Assembly: GCA_021841005.1 (NCBI GenBank)
Contig: JAKBVZ010000035.1
Span: forward strand, 1-64,000
Origin: Actinomycetes bacterium
Lineage (GTDB): Bacteria > Actinomycetota > Acidimicrobiia > Acidimicrobiales > JAMCPL01
DNA: 64,000 bases
Reading direction: 5' to 3'
Position numbers and translations under genes: made by a program. Under the pieces are notes generated by a model. That model was given only the letters and a program-made list of their open reading frames with translations. It made no database searches and had not been told where the DNA came from. Below are positions 22,333 to 32,985 of the stretch, in pieces (the first letter of the stretch is position 1; every line of letters starts with the position of its first letter).

Positions 22333-24040
22333 CCAATTCGAAGTGATGGGCGCTCTCGGGAGGCTGCTCGACGAAGCGGGCTATGCCGAGCTATACAGAG
22401 CGGTCGCAGGAGATCGCTTGCCGGCTGTAGACGCGGCAGCTGCGAGAAGGACAGTATCGTTGCTGCCGTCACCGGAGCGCGAGATGGCAAGTGCATTCAT
22501 TTTTGGTGATGACGTAGACGTTATGCACGGAGATCCCTCGAGTGTGCGACCGGGAGCAGCAGGTCGGTCTCTGGCCATCCCCGCTAGCGATGGGGCTAAA
22601 CCTACCGACCGTGGGCCAGGGATACCTGGCAACCCGGAAGGGCATCTGCCGGAGGCCAGGGTGGTCGAGTCGTCCAGAGAAGGATTCCTGGAGGTGACGG
22701 ATAGGCTTGTCCAGGTAGGGCTGGCGGTGGATGGGTCCAGTGGCCGGCACACTACGGGGTGGATCGTCGTACCATACAATGGAGGTTACCTTCTTGTGGA
22801 TAGGTTCGCGCCGTACGGCGGCGGTGATGTACATGTGTACATTGGAAATGATTCGCTGATGCTTGGTTCTCTCGTGCGCTGCCCTCAGGGTGCAAAGCTA
22901 CTGGATCTTGGCGCAGGTTCTGGAATCTTCGGGCTCCTCTCGGCTGGTGCGGGGAATCATGCCACACTGGTCGATATTGATGCACGGTCCATCGCTTTTT
23001 GCCGTTTGAACGAAGCATTGAACAGGTCAATTGGCAGGTTGGACCATCCGGTGAGGATACTGCAGGGCGATCTGTTCGAGCCGGTGCAAGGAGAGAGGTT
23101 CGATGTCATCGTCACTTTGGCGCCCTACGTGCCCAGCATTTCCATAGGGCAGGTGCCCCTGTTTGCCGATGGAGGGGAAGACGGGCTGGCTGTTCTCGGA
23201 AGGGTGCTTGATGAGGCACCGGCCCATCTGGAGGAGGGTGGTGAGCTACTGGCGCTGATGCAGGTGATGATAGGGCCGGATCGGCGCCCGCTGGTCTGCG
23301 ATATGCTCGACGACATCCTTGTACGGGAAGCCGAGCTGGGCAGGACCATGGAAGTGAGGATGACTCTTCATGATGTGCACTACCTGTGGCCTTATGCTCT
23401 TGATCTTGCCGGACAGCTTGCGATGGAGCAAGGAGCACAGGTTGCAAGTGCGGAGACTGAGACGGGTTCACGAATGGCGGGAAACAGGCAGCCGGCGGAT
23501 CAGGTGGAGATGGCGGAACGTATGGTGGCATCCTGGAGAGGCATGGGAGTGAGTTGCGTAGCTACTGCACTATTGCGCCTCCGACATACGGGTCGGGCAA
23601 CTCGTACTGACGATGGCTCTGGCGAGGGTTCTGGCGAGGGTTCTCCGAAAAGAGGCGCTCATGGTCGTGACGCAACCCGGGATGCAGGTGGCAGGCCGGT
23701 GGATGGTTCGAGGGACGGTGTAGGTCAGCTTGAATTGGTCATCGTAGATGTACCATGGTTGCCGTCTGATATACCAGTATTGCGTGGAGAGGGCTTGGCG
23801 GGACCATCCCATGTGCTTACGGTGAGTGCTCCTGGGGCTGGAACCTACCAGGTCGATGTTCCTACGGCCAAGTTGCTAGGGGCATGTGATGGGAGACGTT
23901 CATTGAGCGAGATCGTACCCGAGGTCTGGCCTGAGGGTTCCTCCAGCAAAAGCATGTCGTTGCTTGATGTGGCTATGGAAAAGTGCGCCAGGTTGGAGAA
24001 AGCTGGTATGTTGGCTAGGAGGATCGGTGAGGTGCACTAG
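22325..24040 (+). CDS. Class I SAM-dependent methyltransferase (HemK/PrmC-like core) with C-terminal extension
   Basis: KLLDLGAGSGIFGLLSA, LVDIDARSIAFCRLNEAL, FDVIVTLAPYVPS. Low-complexity SGEGSGEGS. Confidence 0.75.
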   Translation: MNDQFEVMGALGRLLDEAGYAELYRAVAGDRLPAVDAAAARRTVSLLPSPEREMASAFIFGDDVDVMHGDPSSVRPGAAGRSLAIPASDGAKPTDRGPGIPGNPEGHLPEARVVESSREGFLEVTDRLVQVGLAVDGSSGRHTTGWIVVPYNGGYLLVDRFAPYGGGDVHVYIGNDSLMLGSLVRCPQGAKLLDLGAGSGIFGLLSAGAGNHATLVDIDARSIAFCRLNEALNRSIGRLDHPVRILQGDLFEPVQGERFDVIVTLAPYVPSISIGQVPLFADGGEDGLAVLGRVLDEAPAHLEEGGELLALMQVMIGPDRRPLVCDMLDDILVREAELGRTMEVRMTLHDVHYLWPYALDLAGQLAMEQGAQVASAETETGSRMAGNRQPADQVEMAERMVASWRGMGVSCVATALLRLRHTGRATRTDDGSGEGSGEGSPKRGAHGRDATRDAGGRPVDGSRDGVGQLELVIVDVPWLPSDIPVLRGEGLAGPSHVLTVSAPGAGTYQVDVPTAKLLGACDGRRSLSEIVPEVWPEGSSSKSMSLLDVAMEKCARLEKAGMLARRIGEVH

Positions 24041-24201
24041 CCGGGGACGGCGCGATGGTGCCTGTCAGTTATGAACTATAGGAGGGGAAGGGCCCGTGCC
24101 GTATTTTGTGGAAGGAGTATACCGTATTGTACAGCATGCATTCTACTGCCATGGTAGCTGTATGAGGGTGTGCGGCGAGATGGAAGTGAAAGAGGCCTCA
24201 A

Positions 24202-25758
24202 GTGACGGGTAGCCATGATCACCAGGGGCAGGCATTGGTGCGTTGCGCCGTTCTGGGTTGTGGCAATGTGGGCTCAGCCCTGATCTCGCTTCTCGTGAAC
24301 GGACGTGATGAGATCAGGAAACGTTCCGGGATTGATCTGGAGATAGCCGGGGTGGCGGTGAGAGATACGGCCAAAGAGAGGCCACTATTGCCGGATGCTC
24401 TTTCCAGGGAGCTTTTTACGGATGACCCATTTGCATTGGTGGATGACAGCTCCGTGGATGTCGTTGTCGAACTGATAGGAGGGATCTCTCCTGCCGGGCA
24501 GGTGATCGACAGGGCTATAGCATCTGGGAAATCCGTGGTCAGTGCCAACAAGGAATTACTGGCTACTCGCGGCGCCGACCTTGTGGCTACTGCGGCATCT
24601 GCGGGCGTAGATCTGCTGTACGAGGCTGCTGTAGCAGGTGCAATCCCCATAGTGCGACTCCTCAGTGAGTCTCTTGCCGTGGAACAGGTATACAGGGTGG
24701 CTGGGATCATGAACGGTACCACCAACTACGTGCTTACATCGATGTCGGAAGATGGTATCGGTTACGAGGAGGCGCTTTCAAGGGCGCAGAGCCTGGGCCT
24801 GGCGGAGAGTGATCCGACCGCTGATGTGGATGGCCATGATGCCGCGGCCAAGGTGGCCATCCTCTCCAGTATCGCCTACAGTTGCGATGTCCGCTTGGAC
24901 GATATAGCGAGAGAAGGTATTACCGGTGTACGTGCTGTCGATGTAGAGTATGCCAGGCAATTGGGTTACGTGATCAAGTTGCTTGCCATTGCGGAATCTG
25001 TTGCCGAGCCCGGCGCTGCACCCGGCGCTGCACAACCAGCGAGGTCCGTTGCCGTGCCATCGGTTGCGAATTCCGGTGCGATTGCCGGCGGGAATACCAG
25101 GGACATCACGGTTGCGGGCAATGCAATTATGAGTACCGGTGGGGCAGTGGTGAGTACCGGTGGGGCAGTGGACGGGCAGGTCTCGGGGAATCAATCGGGA
25201 GACCAATTGGGAGACCAACTTGTCAACATGCCGGAGATATCTGTTCGGGTGTATCCTGCGATGGTGCCGGTGTCCCATCCTCTGGCTTCGGTCAGGGGAG
25301 CATACAACGCCGTGTATGTAGAGGGGATGAGTTGCGGTCAGATCATGCTCTATGGCCAGGGTGCCGGTGGTGTGCCTACCGCTTCTGCCGTTCTCGGTGA
25401 TCTAGTGGACGCGGCCACCAGGCGGCTTGCCGGTCACAGGCCTTACGGGTCGTCTATTCCTGTACGCAGAGTTGCTCCTAGAGCACGGATCAGCCCGCCG
25501 GATCGCTTGCGTTGCGCTTGGTACCTGAATATGGACGTAACGGATCGTCCAGGCGTACTGGCTTCGGTTGCGCAGGTATTTGGAGACAACGACATCTCGA
25601 TACGTTCAATGGAGCAGGTCGGCATGGGAGACGAGGCCAGGTTGGTCTTTGTAACCCATGAGGCACTGGAGGGCAATGTTCAAAGGACGCTTACGGAACT
25701 CCGGCAACTCGATGTTGTCGAAGATGTTGGTGGAATCCTCCGCGTCTTCGGCGCGTAA
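24202..25758 (+). CDS. hom: Homoserine dehydrogenase with ACT domain and ~70-aa low-complexity insert
   Basis: [58 protein letters not shown]-terminal ACT ([24 protein letters not shown]). Confidence 0.95.
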   Translation: MTGSHDHQGQALVRCAVLGCGNVGSALISLLVNGRDEIRKRSGIDLEIAGVAVRDTAKERPLLPDALSRELFTDDPFALVDDSSVDVVVELIGGISPAGQVIDRAIASGKSVVSANKELLATRGADLVATAASAGVDLLYEAAVAGAIPIVRLLSESLAVEQVYRVAGIMNGTTNYVLTSMSEDGIGYEEALSRAQSLGLAESDPTADVDGHDAAAKVAILSSIAYSCDVRLDDIAREGITGVRAVDVEYARQLGYVIKLLAIAESVAEPGAAPGAAQPARSVAVPSVANSGAIAGGNTRDITVAGNAIMSTGGAVVSTGGAVDGQVSGNQSGDQLGDQLVNMPEISVRVYPAMVPVSHPLASVRGAYNAVYVEGMSCGQIMLYGQGAGGVPTASAVLGDLVDAATRRLAGHRPYGSSIPVRRVAPRARISPPDRLRCAWYLNMDVTDRPGVLASVAQVFGDNDISIRSMEQVGMGDEARLVFVTHEALEGNVQRTLTELRQLDVVEDVGGILRVFGA

Positions 25759-25925
25759 CGGTCCGGTGGACTCTTACGCGGAGGAAAGGTAGGCCACGAC
25801 GGCCACATCATCAGCTGATTGGGCACGAGCGTGATACTTCCAGGACAGGGCGGGACAGGCTGGGGCCGGGCAGGACAGTCCAGGACAGGCTAGGCTGTGG
25901 ATGTGGTAGATACCGTGATCGACGT

Positions 25926-27041
25926 ATGTTGAATGGCACCGGGGCTGAAGTGCCCTCAATATCCGAAGCTATCGAGGATGCTACGGGTGTACGCGCTGCT
26001 AATCCCAGATGGCCCGGAGTCATAGAGACCTACCGGTCGTACCTGCCTGTATCGAGCGGAACACCTGTAGTCACCCTTCTGGAAGGTGGCACGCCTCTTC
26101 TCGAGGCCCCACGCCTGTCGAGAATCGTGGGATCCCAGGTATACCTCAAGCTGGAAGGGATGAATCCCACTGGTTCCTTCAAGGACAGGGGGATGACCAT
26201 GGCCATGTCCAAGGCCGTAGAGAGTTCGAGCCAGGCTGTCATATGCGCTTCCACTGGGAATACGTCAGCTTCGGCAGCGGCATATTCCGCCCGTGCAGGG
26301 ATCACCTGTGCTGTTCTCATACCGGAAGGGCATATTGCGTTGGGCAAACTTGCTCAAGCATTGGTGCATGGTGCAAGAGTCCTGCAGGTCAGGGGCAATT
26401 TCGATGAGGCGCTGGACATTGTGCGGGATCTTGGTGAGCACTATCCGATCACCATCGTCAACTCCATAAATCCCTACAGGATAGAGGGACAGAAGACGGC
26501 GGCGTTCGAGATATGTGACGTGCTGGGGCAGGCCCCCGATTACCATCTGTTACCGGTTGGTAACGCCGGCAACATTACCGCTTACTGGAAGGGTTACAAG
26601 GAGTACTGTGAGGCGGGCAAGGTTGCCGGGATACCAGTGATGCTCGGCTTCCAGGCTGAGGGTGCCGCTCCGATCGTGCTGGGGCATCCCGTGGAACGGC
26701 CGGAGACTATTGCAACCGCGATACGGATAGGCAATCCTGCATCGTGGAAAGGGGCATTGCAGGCCGTGGAGGCGTCGCGCGGGAAGATCACGACAGTAAG
26801 CGACGCCGAGATACTGAGCGCATACAGGCTGCTGGCCACGGAGGAATCCGTATTCTGTGAGGCAGCTTCGGCGGCATCTGTTGCCGGCCTTCTTAAGTCT
26901 CAGATACCGGCGGGCTCCCTGGTGGTATGCGTCCTTACCGGCCATGGATTGAAGGATCCTGACTTGGCGATAAGCCAGATAGAGGTACCCAAGCCTGTAG
27001 ATGCAACCAGGGATGCTGTGCTGGAAGCGCTGGATATGTAA
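25926..27041 (+). CDS. thrC: Threonine synthase
   Basis: [18 protein letters not shown] (PLP Lys), [35 protein letters not shown]. Confidence 0.95.
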   Translation: MLNGTGAEVPSISEAIEDATGVRAANPRWPGVIETYRSYLPVSSGTPVVTLLEGGTPLLEAPRLSRIVGSQVYLKLEGMNPTGSFKDRGMTMAMSKAVESSSQAVICASTGNTSASAAAYSARAGITCAVLIPEGHIALGKLAQALVHGARVLQVRGNFDEALDIVRDLGEHYPITIVNSINPYRIEGQKTAAFEICDVLGQAPDYHLLPVGNAGNITAYWKGYKEYCEAGKVAGIPVMLGFQAEGAAPIVLGHPVERPETIATAIRIGNPASWKGALQAVEASRGKITTVSDAEILSAYRLLATEESVFCEAASAASVAGLLKSQIPAGSLVVCVLTGHGLKDPDLAISQIEVPKPVDATRDAVLEALDM

Positions 27042-27106
27042 TATCGGGCAGTGCAGTTTCCTGCCTCAGAACCAGGCACCGGACAACTGCGTACAGCTCA
27101 GAGGGG

Positions 27107-28024
27107 ATGTCGATTAGTCTATCTTCTATGGCAACGATGAGTGGTATTGCGCGCCCTGTTTCGGTGGAGGGCGTACTTGATGTGCTTGATGAGGATCCTG
27201 CAACGCAGGTCTTGGCAGGTGGTACTGATTTTATGGTGGAAGTCAATTACGGCCACAGGAAGCCGCAGTCAATTGTTGCGCTTTCACGCGTGGCCGGAAT
27301 GCGCACCTGGCAGGTGGTAGAAGATCATCTGGTGATAGGGGCTGGGGTCACTTACAGCCAAGTCATGAAGGAGCAACTGGCTGATCTGTTGCCTGGTCTG
27401 GCCCAAGCGGCGCGAACGGTGGGATCACCGCAGATACGCAATGCCGGTACGATAGGCGGCAACCTCGGGACCGCCTCACCCGCAGGCGACAGCCTGCCGA
27501 TCCTGCTGGCGCTGGATGCGCTGGTCAATATACGTTCGAAGCATTCCAGCCGCAGCCTGCGAGTGGACGAGTACGTGATAGGACCTAAAAAGCACGCTCT
27601 CCAGCCTGGAGAAATAATTGTATCGGTACGGATACCCCTCAGCGATACTTCTCAGGAGTTTCTCAAGGTGGGTACGAGGAACGCCATGGTTATCTCTGTA
27701 GCCGGCCTGGCGCTTGTCGTCGACTGGAAATCGGGCCGGGTAGGTTGCGGTCTCGGATCTGTCGGACCTACACCGATTAGGGCCAGTGAAGCAGAGGCAT
27801 GGCTGGCCGGCGTCATCGACTGGGAGAATCGCCGCATCCCTGACAGAGATGGCTATGGGCAGGAATTCGGTCGGCTCGTTGCCCGTGCGGCCAGCCCGAT
27901 AGATGACCATCGCTCCAGTGCGGCATATCGCAGTTATGCTCTTAGCGTGTGCGGCAAGCGAGCATACGAGCGCATACGCCGTCAACAGCGGCAAGTTCTT
28001 CCAGGTATCGTGAATGGAGAATGA
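27107..28024 (+). CDS. Molybdenum hydroxylase FAD-binding subunit (CoxM/YgfM/XdhB type)
   Basis: LAGGTDFMVEVNYG, IRNAGTIGGNLGTASPAGDSLPILLALDA. Confidence 0.9.
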   Translation: MSISLSSMATMSGIARPVSVEGVLDVLDEDPATQVLAGGTDFMVEVNYGHRKPQSIVALSRVAGMRTWQVVEDHLVIGAGVTYSQVMKEQLADLLPGLAQAARTVGSPQIRNAGTIGGNLGTASPAGDSLPILLALDALVNIRSKHSSRSLRVDEYVIGPKKHALQPGEIIVSVRIPLSDTSQEFLKVGTRNAMVISVAGLALVVDWKSGRVGCGLGSVGPTPIRASEAEAWLAGVIDWENRRIPDRDGYGQEFGRLVARAASPIDDHRSSAAYRSYALSVCGKRAYERIRRQQRQVLPGIVNGE

Positions 28025-28770
28025 GTGTTATGGATGCAAGTGCCAATAAGGTCAATACGGTATTGCCGGAGAGCACGGTGAGGGTGGATCTAAGGATCAA
28101 TGGAAGGAACTACGTTCTTCCAGATATTTGGATAGGTGAGAACCTGCTCTATGTGTTGCGTGAACGCTTGGGTCTCCCTGGCTCGAAGAATGCTTGCGAA
28201 CAGGGGGAATGTGGCTCGTGTTCTGTGCTTGTCGATGGCATGCTTGTCTGTGCATGTCTGGTGCTGGCAGCAGATGCATCTGGGTGCGAGATAACAACCG
28301 TTGAGGGACTGGGCCGTACTCTTGCCGATCCTGCGGATTCGAGTGGGCAGGAGGAGGGGCAGACGCAGGGGCAGGGGCAGACGCAGGGGCAGGGGCAGGG
28401 GCAGACGCAGGAGGAGCGGCAGGGGCAGGGGCAGGGGGAGCAGGACCTTGCCGGGCCGACGATAATTGCATCGTCTATGCCGATGCCGCAATTGCAGGAT
28501 ATTAGCGTTACCGATGGCATGTCTTTCGAGGGAGCGCTATCCAGGATGCACCCCGTGCAACAGGCATTCGTCAACACTGGGGCGATACAGTGCGGGTTCT
28601 GCACTCCTGGGTTGGTGGTGGCGGTTGCTGACCTGCTGAGCCACAACCCCCATCCTTCGGCGTTGCAGGTTCGGGAGGCCATATCGGGTAACCTGTGCCG
28701 GTGCACCGGGTACGGTCGCATCTTTGCCGCTGTTCGCCGGGCCGAGGAACTACTTGCTGGAACTGCCTAG
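28021..28770 (+). CDS. Molybdenum hydroxylase [2Fe-2S] subunit (CoxS/XdhC-like small subunit)
   Basis: CEQGECGSCSVLVDGMLVCAC, CGFCTPGLV, NLCRCTGY. ATGA overlap with the preceding gene; Gln/Gly repeat insert at 28346-28440. Confidence 0.93.
   Translation: MSVMDASANKVNTVLPESTVRVDLRINGRNYVLPDIWIGENLLYVLRERLGLPGSKNACEQGECGSCSVLVDGMLVCACLVLAADASGCEITTVEGLGRTLADPADSSGQEEGQTQGQGQTQGQGQGQTQEERQGQGQGEQDLAGPTIIASSMPMPQLQDISVTDGMSFEGALSRMHPVQQAFVNTGAIQCGFCTPGLVVAVADLLSHNPHPSALQVREAISGNLCRCTGYGRIFAAVRRAEELLAGTA
28346..28440. repeat. GGGCAG/ACGCAG hexamer-type in-frame repeat in the [2Fe-2S] subunit
   Basis: Encodes GQEEGQTQGQGQTQGQGQGQTQEERQGQGQGEQ. Confidence 0.95.
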
Positions 28771-28773
28771 CCT

Positions 28774-31170
28774 ATGTCTCCCATGTCGTCTGCATCGCCC
28801 GTGCCACCCGTGCTACCTATGTCACCACCTATGCCAGTAGCACCAGATACGACCCGGGAGGGCGGGCGGCGAGAATCTAGTGGTTCCAACGGTTCAAACG
28901 GTATGATTGGCACGAGCGGCCTGATAGGTTCCAGCGTGATTCGCCCAGATGCCGTTGACAAGGCAAGGGGCGACTTCGCCTTCTCGTCGGACCTGTGGGC
29001 CGAGGGTATGCTATGGGGAAAAGTGTTGCGATCCCCGCATCCCTCCGCTCGGATACTGTCCATCGATACTGCAAGAGCACAGCAGATGCCTGGCGTGATG
29101 GCGGTACTTACCTGGGCGGATCTTCCAGGCGATCAGGTCTTCGGCTTGGATGCAAAAGATCAACCAGTCTTTGCACACGATGTAGTGCGTTATGCCGGTG
29201 AGCCGATCGCCGCAGTGGCCGCCACCCACCCTGAGCTTGCAAGGCAGGCGGTGGATGCCATAGTGGTGGATTTCGAACCCGCGATTCCACTGGTGGATCC
29301 CGATGAAGCCCTGTCAGCTCCCGCTACCCACGAGGCAGGCAACGTGTTCCGTCACATTACTCTGCGCCATGGGGACATTAAAGCTGAAGGCGACGTGGTG
29401 GTGGAGGGTACCTATGAGGTGGGTATGCAGGACCAAGCGTTCATGGGGCCGGAATCTGGACTTGCCATACCTTCGTCCGATGGGAGCGTGGATCTCTATA
29501 TATCGACGCAATGGTTGCATGTGGACAGAGATCAGGTGGCGGCCTGTCTTGGCCTGCCTCCCGAACTGGTGCGCCTGCATCTTGCGGGCGTGGGGGGCGC
29601 GTTTGGTGCACGAGAGGATATCACCATTCAGGTCCAGCTCTGCCTTCTGGCTCTTCGGACCCGTCGTCCGGTGAAGATGGTGTTTTCACGGGCAGAGTCC
29701 TTTCTCGGTCACGTTCACCGTCACCCGGCTCGTATGTGGTACCGCCATCATGCCCGCAGGGATGGCACGCTGGTAAAGGTGGAGGCAAGGATCGTTCTGG
29801 ATGGGGGGGCTTATATGTCCTCTTCCGCGGCGGTCATTGCCAACGCGACCTGCTTCGCTGCGGGACCTTACAGGGTTCCGTCCGCGGCGGTTGATGGATT
29901 TGCCGTGCGTACCAACAATCCACCCTGCGGAGCCATGCGCGGCTTCGGTGCGGTTCAGGTCTGTTTTGCATACGAGTCACAGATGGACAGGTTGGCCGAT
30001 GCACTGCAGATGGATCCGATCGAGTTGAGGTTGAAGAATGCCATATGCTCAACGGACAGATTGATAACCGGACAGGTTGTCGGTGGGACCGCGCCTGTGG
30101 CGGAGGTCATTCGAGCCGCTGCCGAGGCTCCGCTTCCCGAACCGGCATCCGGAGATCTGCTGGAGTTGCCGGGCGGGGCAGGGCGTTGTGCCGAATACGA
30201 TAAAGTGGTCCGGGGTACGGGATTCGCCGTTGGCTTTAAGAACCTCCTGTACTCCGAAGGGTTTGACGACTTTTCCACTGCCCGCTGTCGCTTGGATGGA
30301 GATATGGCCACCATTACCTGCGCCGCTGCGGAGGTGGGTCAGGGATTTGTAACTCTGGCCCGGCAAGTCGTAACCGAGACGCTCGGTGTCACGAAGGTGC
30401 GTATATCGTCCGGAGATACAAATGAGATTGGATCGGCGGGTTCCACTTCGGCAAGCCGCCAGAGTTGGATGTCTGGTGGTGCGGTTCTCGAGGCGTGCAA
30501 GGCTGTCGCCGACCGTGTACTCTCGATGGCAGCCGATACTCTCCAGGTGCGCCCGGAGACCCTGAGACTAAGCGTTGGCTATGTGGTGTCCGGCGATGGC
30601 ATCCCTCTGATCTCGTTGAACGATCTCACGCGGGGCAAGCCTGTTGAGGAAAGCGTGGTATTCCATCACAAGCCGACTGATCCCCTGGACAGCGATGGTC
30701 AAGGGAATGCTCATGTGTCCTTCGCATTTGTCGCTCACAAGGCTGTCGTGGATGTGGATGTCGAGTTGGGTCTGGTCAGGGTCGTGCAATTGTCCACGGC
30801 CCAGGATGTCGGGAAAGTGCTAAATCCGCTCCAGTTACTCGGACAGATCGAAGGTGGAACGCTCCAAGGGGTGGGCCTTGCCGTCATGGAGGAATTGCTG
30901 GTGGCGGATGGGATAGTCCAGAATCCTTCTTTCACTGACTACCTGATACCCACGACGCTGGACGCTCCTGACATCGTGGTGACTCGCCTGGTGGAAGAGC
31001 CTGATCCGCTTGCGCCTTTCGGCGCCAAAGGGGCCGGCGAGATGCCTGCCATATCTTCCACCCCTGCAGTGGTATCAGCTATCAGGAATGCCACGGGATT
31101 GGCCTTGTCCAGGGTTCCCGTACGTCCTCAGGACATAGCGTTTGGATATGCGAAGAGCGACTCCGCTTAA
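28774..31170 (+). CDS. Xanthine dehydrogenase-family molybdopterin-binding subunit
   Basis: GGAFGAREDITIQVQLCLLALRTRRPVKMVFSRAESFLGHVHRHPA, PPCGAMRGFGAVQ, GAKGAGEMPAI. No CoxL-form-I AYxCSFR signature. Confidence 0.92.
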   Translation: MSPMSSASPVPPVLPMSPPMPVAPDTTREGGRRESSGSNGSNGMIGTSGLIGSSVIRPDAVDKARGDFAFSSDLWAEGMLWGKVLRSPHPSARILSIDTARAQQMPGVMAVLTWADLPGDQVFGLDAKDQPVFAHDVVRYAGEPIAAVAATHPELARQAVDAIVVDFEPAIPLVDPDEALSAPATHEAGNVFRHITLRHGDIKAEGDVVVEGTYEVGMQDQAFMGPESGLAIPSSDGSVDLYISTQWLHVDRDQVAACLGLPPELVRLHLAGVGGAFGAREDITIQVQLCLLALRTRRPVKMVFSRAESFLGHVHRHPARMWYRHHARRDGTLVKVEARIVLDGGAYMSSSAAVIANATCFAAGPYRVPSAAVDGFAVRTNNPPCGAMRGFGAVQVCFAYESQMDRLADALQMDPIELRLKNAICSTDRLITGQVVGGTAPVAEVIRAAAEAPLPEPASGDLLELPGGAGRCAEYDKVVRGTGFAVGFKNLLYSEGFDDFSTARCRLDGDMATITCAAAEVGQGFVTLARQVVTETLGVTKVRISSGDTNEIGSAGSTSASRQSWMSGGAVLEACKAVADRVLSMAADTLQVRPETLRLSVGYVVSGDGIPLISLNDLTRGKPVEESVVFHHKPTDPLDSDGQGNAHVSFAFVAHKAVVDVDVELGLVRVVQLSTAQDVGKVLNPLQLLGQIEGGTLQGVGLAVMEELLVADGIVQNPSFTDYLIPTTLDAPDIVVTRLVEEPDPLAPFGAKGAGEMPAISSTPAVVSAIRNATGLALSRVPVRPQDIAFGYAKSDSA

Positions 31171-31253
31171 GCAGGGTGACCCTAGCAGCGTTCGTCTTGG
31201 TCGGCGCCGTCCATCCGGCAACGCTCATGTACATACGCGCATGGCTGGTGCAG

Positions 31254-32900
31254 CTATAGCTCGTCCGTTTCGGCAGCGCCCACTTGGCTCGCCAGCTTGC
31301 CTCCATTGACGGCGAGCCTGCCGCCGACCCAGACCTTCTCTATGCCTACCGGTGGGAGTCTTGGCTCTTCCCACGTAGCCTGGTCCGACACCTGCTCTGG
31401 ATCAAAAGCCACCATATCCGCCCTGCCACCTACGGCGATGCTGCCGACTCCTGGCCACCCTGCCGTGCTCGCCGCCTTCGAGGTCATAGCTTGTATCGCG
31501 TTGGGTAGATCTAGCACTCCAAGCTCACGGACAAACCTCCGCAGTACGCGTGGAAACGTTCCGTAGAGCCGCGGATGGGGGTGCCCGTGAGGGTTCACCA
31601 GGGCATCGCTGCCTACGCTTGTATAAGGTTGAGCTAGGAATCTGGCGATGTTCTCTTCGGTATTATTGAAAGAGATCAGGGAAACGGAGAAGTTTTCCGA
31701 GATCAGCAGGTCAAAAAGGAGGTTGAAAGCCTCTTGCGAATTGATGTCGTTCACTCCCTCGCTGCGGATCCACTCTGCGAAACTTTTCCCCTGTACCTCC
31801 GGCTTGCTTGCCTGGGCTATCCTGAGCCCTTCGAAGCCGTCTGAGAATACAAACCAGTTGTCGTAGCTGGTCGTGTCGGAGAGCATCTGGGAACGGACCC
31901 GCTTTCTTGTCGCCGGATCGGACAGGCGTATCCTGGCGGCGTCCTCACCGCCATCGAGCACCCAGGGGGGGAGTAGGACCGTTGCGGTGGTAGATCCTGC
32001 AACATAGGGATGGATGTCGGCGGTGACCTGCACCCCTTTTGCCTGGTAGTCGCTTACCATCTCTACGAGCTTGCCAGCGAGTGGCCAGTTTGCCCTGCCT
32101 GCAGTCTTGATGTGGCTGTAATGCAAGTGCACACCGGAACGGCGGGCTACTTCGAGTACCTCCTCGGTAGCTTCTACGACCCGGTCGCTCTCTGACCGGA
32201 CATGTACAAAAAAGCGCCCGCCGCGTGAGGCCACCACCCGTGCAAGTGCGACCAGCTCGTCTGTACCGGCGTAAGCGGCAGGCACGTATACGAGACCGGT
32301 GGAAAGCCCCAGCGCTCCCTCGGCCATGGCACTGTCCACCGCCTGGCACATACGGTCCAACTCGTGCGGGTGAGGCGGCCTCATCTCTACGCCCATGACC
32401 ATCCTGCGTATGGTGGAGTGTCCCACTAGGCCGGCCACCCTTGTGGCTGATCTGCGGCGTACGGCAGTGAGATACTCGCCAAAGCTGCGCCAAGTCCACT
32501 GCCCTGCATCGATACTGCCATCCAGCCCGGCCATAGATCGAGCCAGATCATCCACTCCGTGGTCTTCAACCGGAGCGGCAGATACGCCATCTTGCCCAAA
32601 AATCTGAGCGGTGCAGCCCTGCAGCAGCTTGGGGGCATCACCTACCGGTGCAGCGGTTCCCTCTCGCGACATGCTGTAGAGATCCGAATGCGAGTGCAGG
32701 TCGACAAAGCCGGGCGAGATGGTGAGCCCCTCGGCATCTACCACCTTCTCCATCTCGCCTGCCTTCAGGTGTTCCCCGATTTCGGCTACCCGGCCGTTGC
32801 CGTCGATGCGGATGTCGGCTCTTCGTGGGGGAGAAGCACTGCCGTCGATGAGTGTACCACCTCTCACTACGAACGGGCCCGACTCATCCATGGCATCCAT
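31254..32900 (-). CDS. N-acyl-D-amino-acid deacylase/D-aminoacylase-family amidohydrolase
   Basis: TISPGFVDLHSHSDLY, GALGLSTGLVYVPAAYAGTDELVALA, HYSHIKTAGRANW, PHPRLYGTFPRVLRRFV. Confidence 0.85.
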   Translation of the reverse strand: MDAMDESGPFVVRGGTLIDGSASPPRRADIRIDGNGRVAEIGEHLKAGEMEKVVDAEGLTISPGFVDLHSHSDLYSMSREGTAAPVGDAPKLLQGCTAQIFGQDGVSAAPVEDHGVDDLARSMAGLDGSIDAGQWTWRSFGEYLTAVRRRSATRVAGLVGHSTIRRMVMGVEMRPPHPHELDRMCQAVDSAMAEGALGLSTGLVYVPAAYAGTDELVALARVVASRGGRFFVHVRSESDRVVEATEEVLEVARRSGVHLHYSHIKTAGRANWPLAGKLVEMVSDYQAKGVQVTADIHPYVAGSTTATVLLPPWVLDGGEDAARIRLSDPATRKRVRSQMLSDTTSYDNWFVFSDGFEGLRIAQASKPEVQGKSFAEWIRSEGVNDINSQEAFNLLFDLLISENFSVSLISFNNTEENIARFLAQPYTSVGSDALVNPHGHPHPRLYGTFPRVLRRFVRELGVLDLPNAIQAMTSKAASTAGWPGVGSIAVGGRADMVAFDPEQVSDQATWEEPRLPPVGIEKVWVGGRLAVNGGKLASQVGAAETDEL

Positions 32901-32985
32901 AGCTTAAGTATATCCAGCCATCTCGGGTCGGATGTTTAGATGTGCCCTACTTGATGTCGTTCCATTAAGGCGCGATAATTGGATT

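Noticed and set aside
28090-28491. Minus-strand Pro/Leu repeat ORFs
   Set aside because: Shadow of the GGGCAG repeat in the [2Fe-2S] subunit gene.
28774-31170. Aerobic CO dehydrogenase large subunit (coxL form I)
   Set aside because: The AYxCSFR active-site signature is absent; the motif is PPCGAMRGFGAVQ, as in xanthine dehydrogenase-type enzymes.
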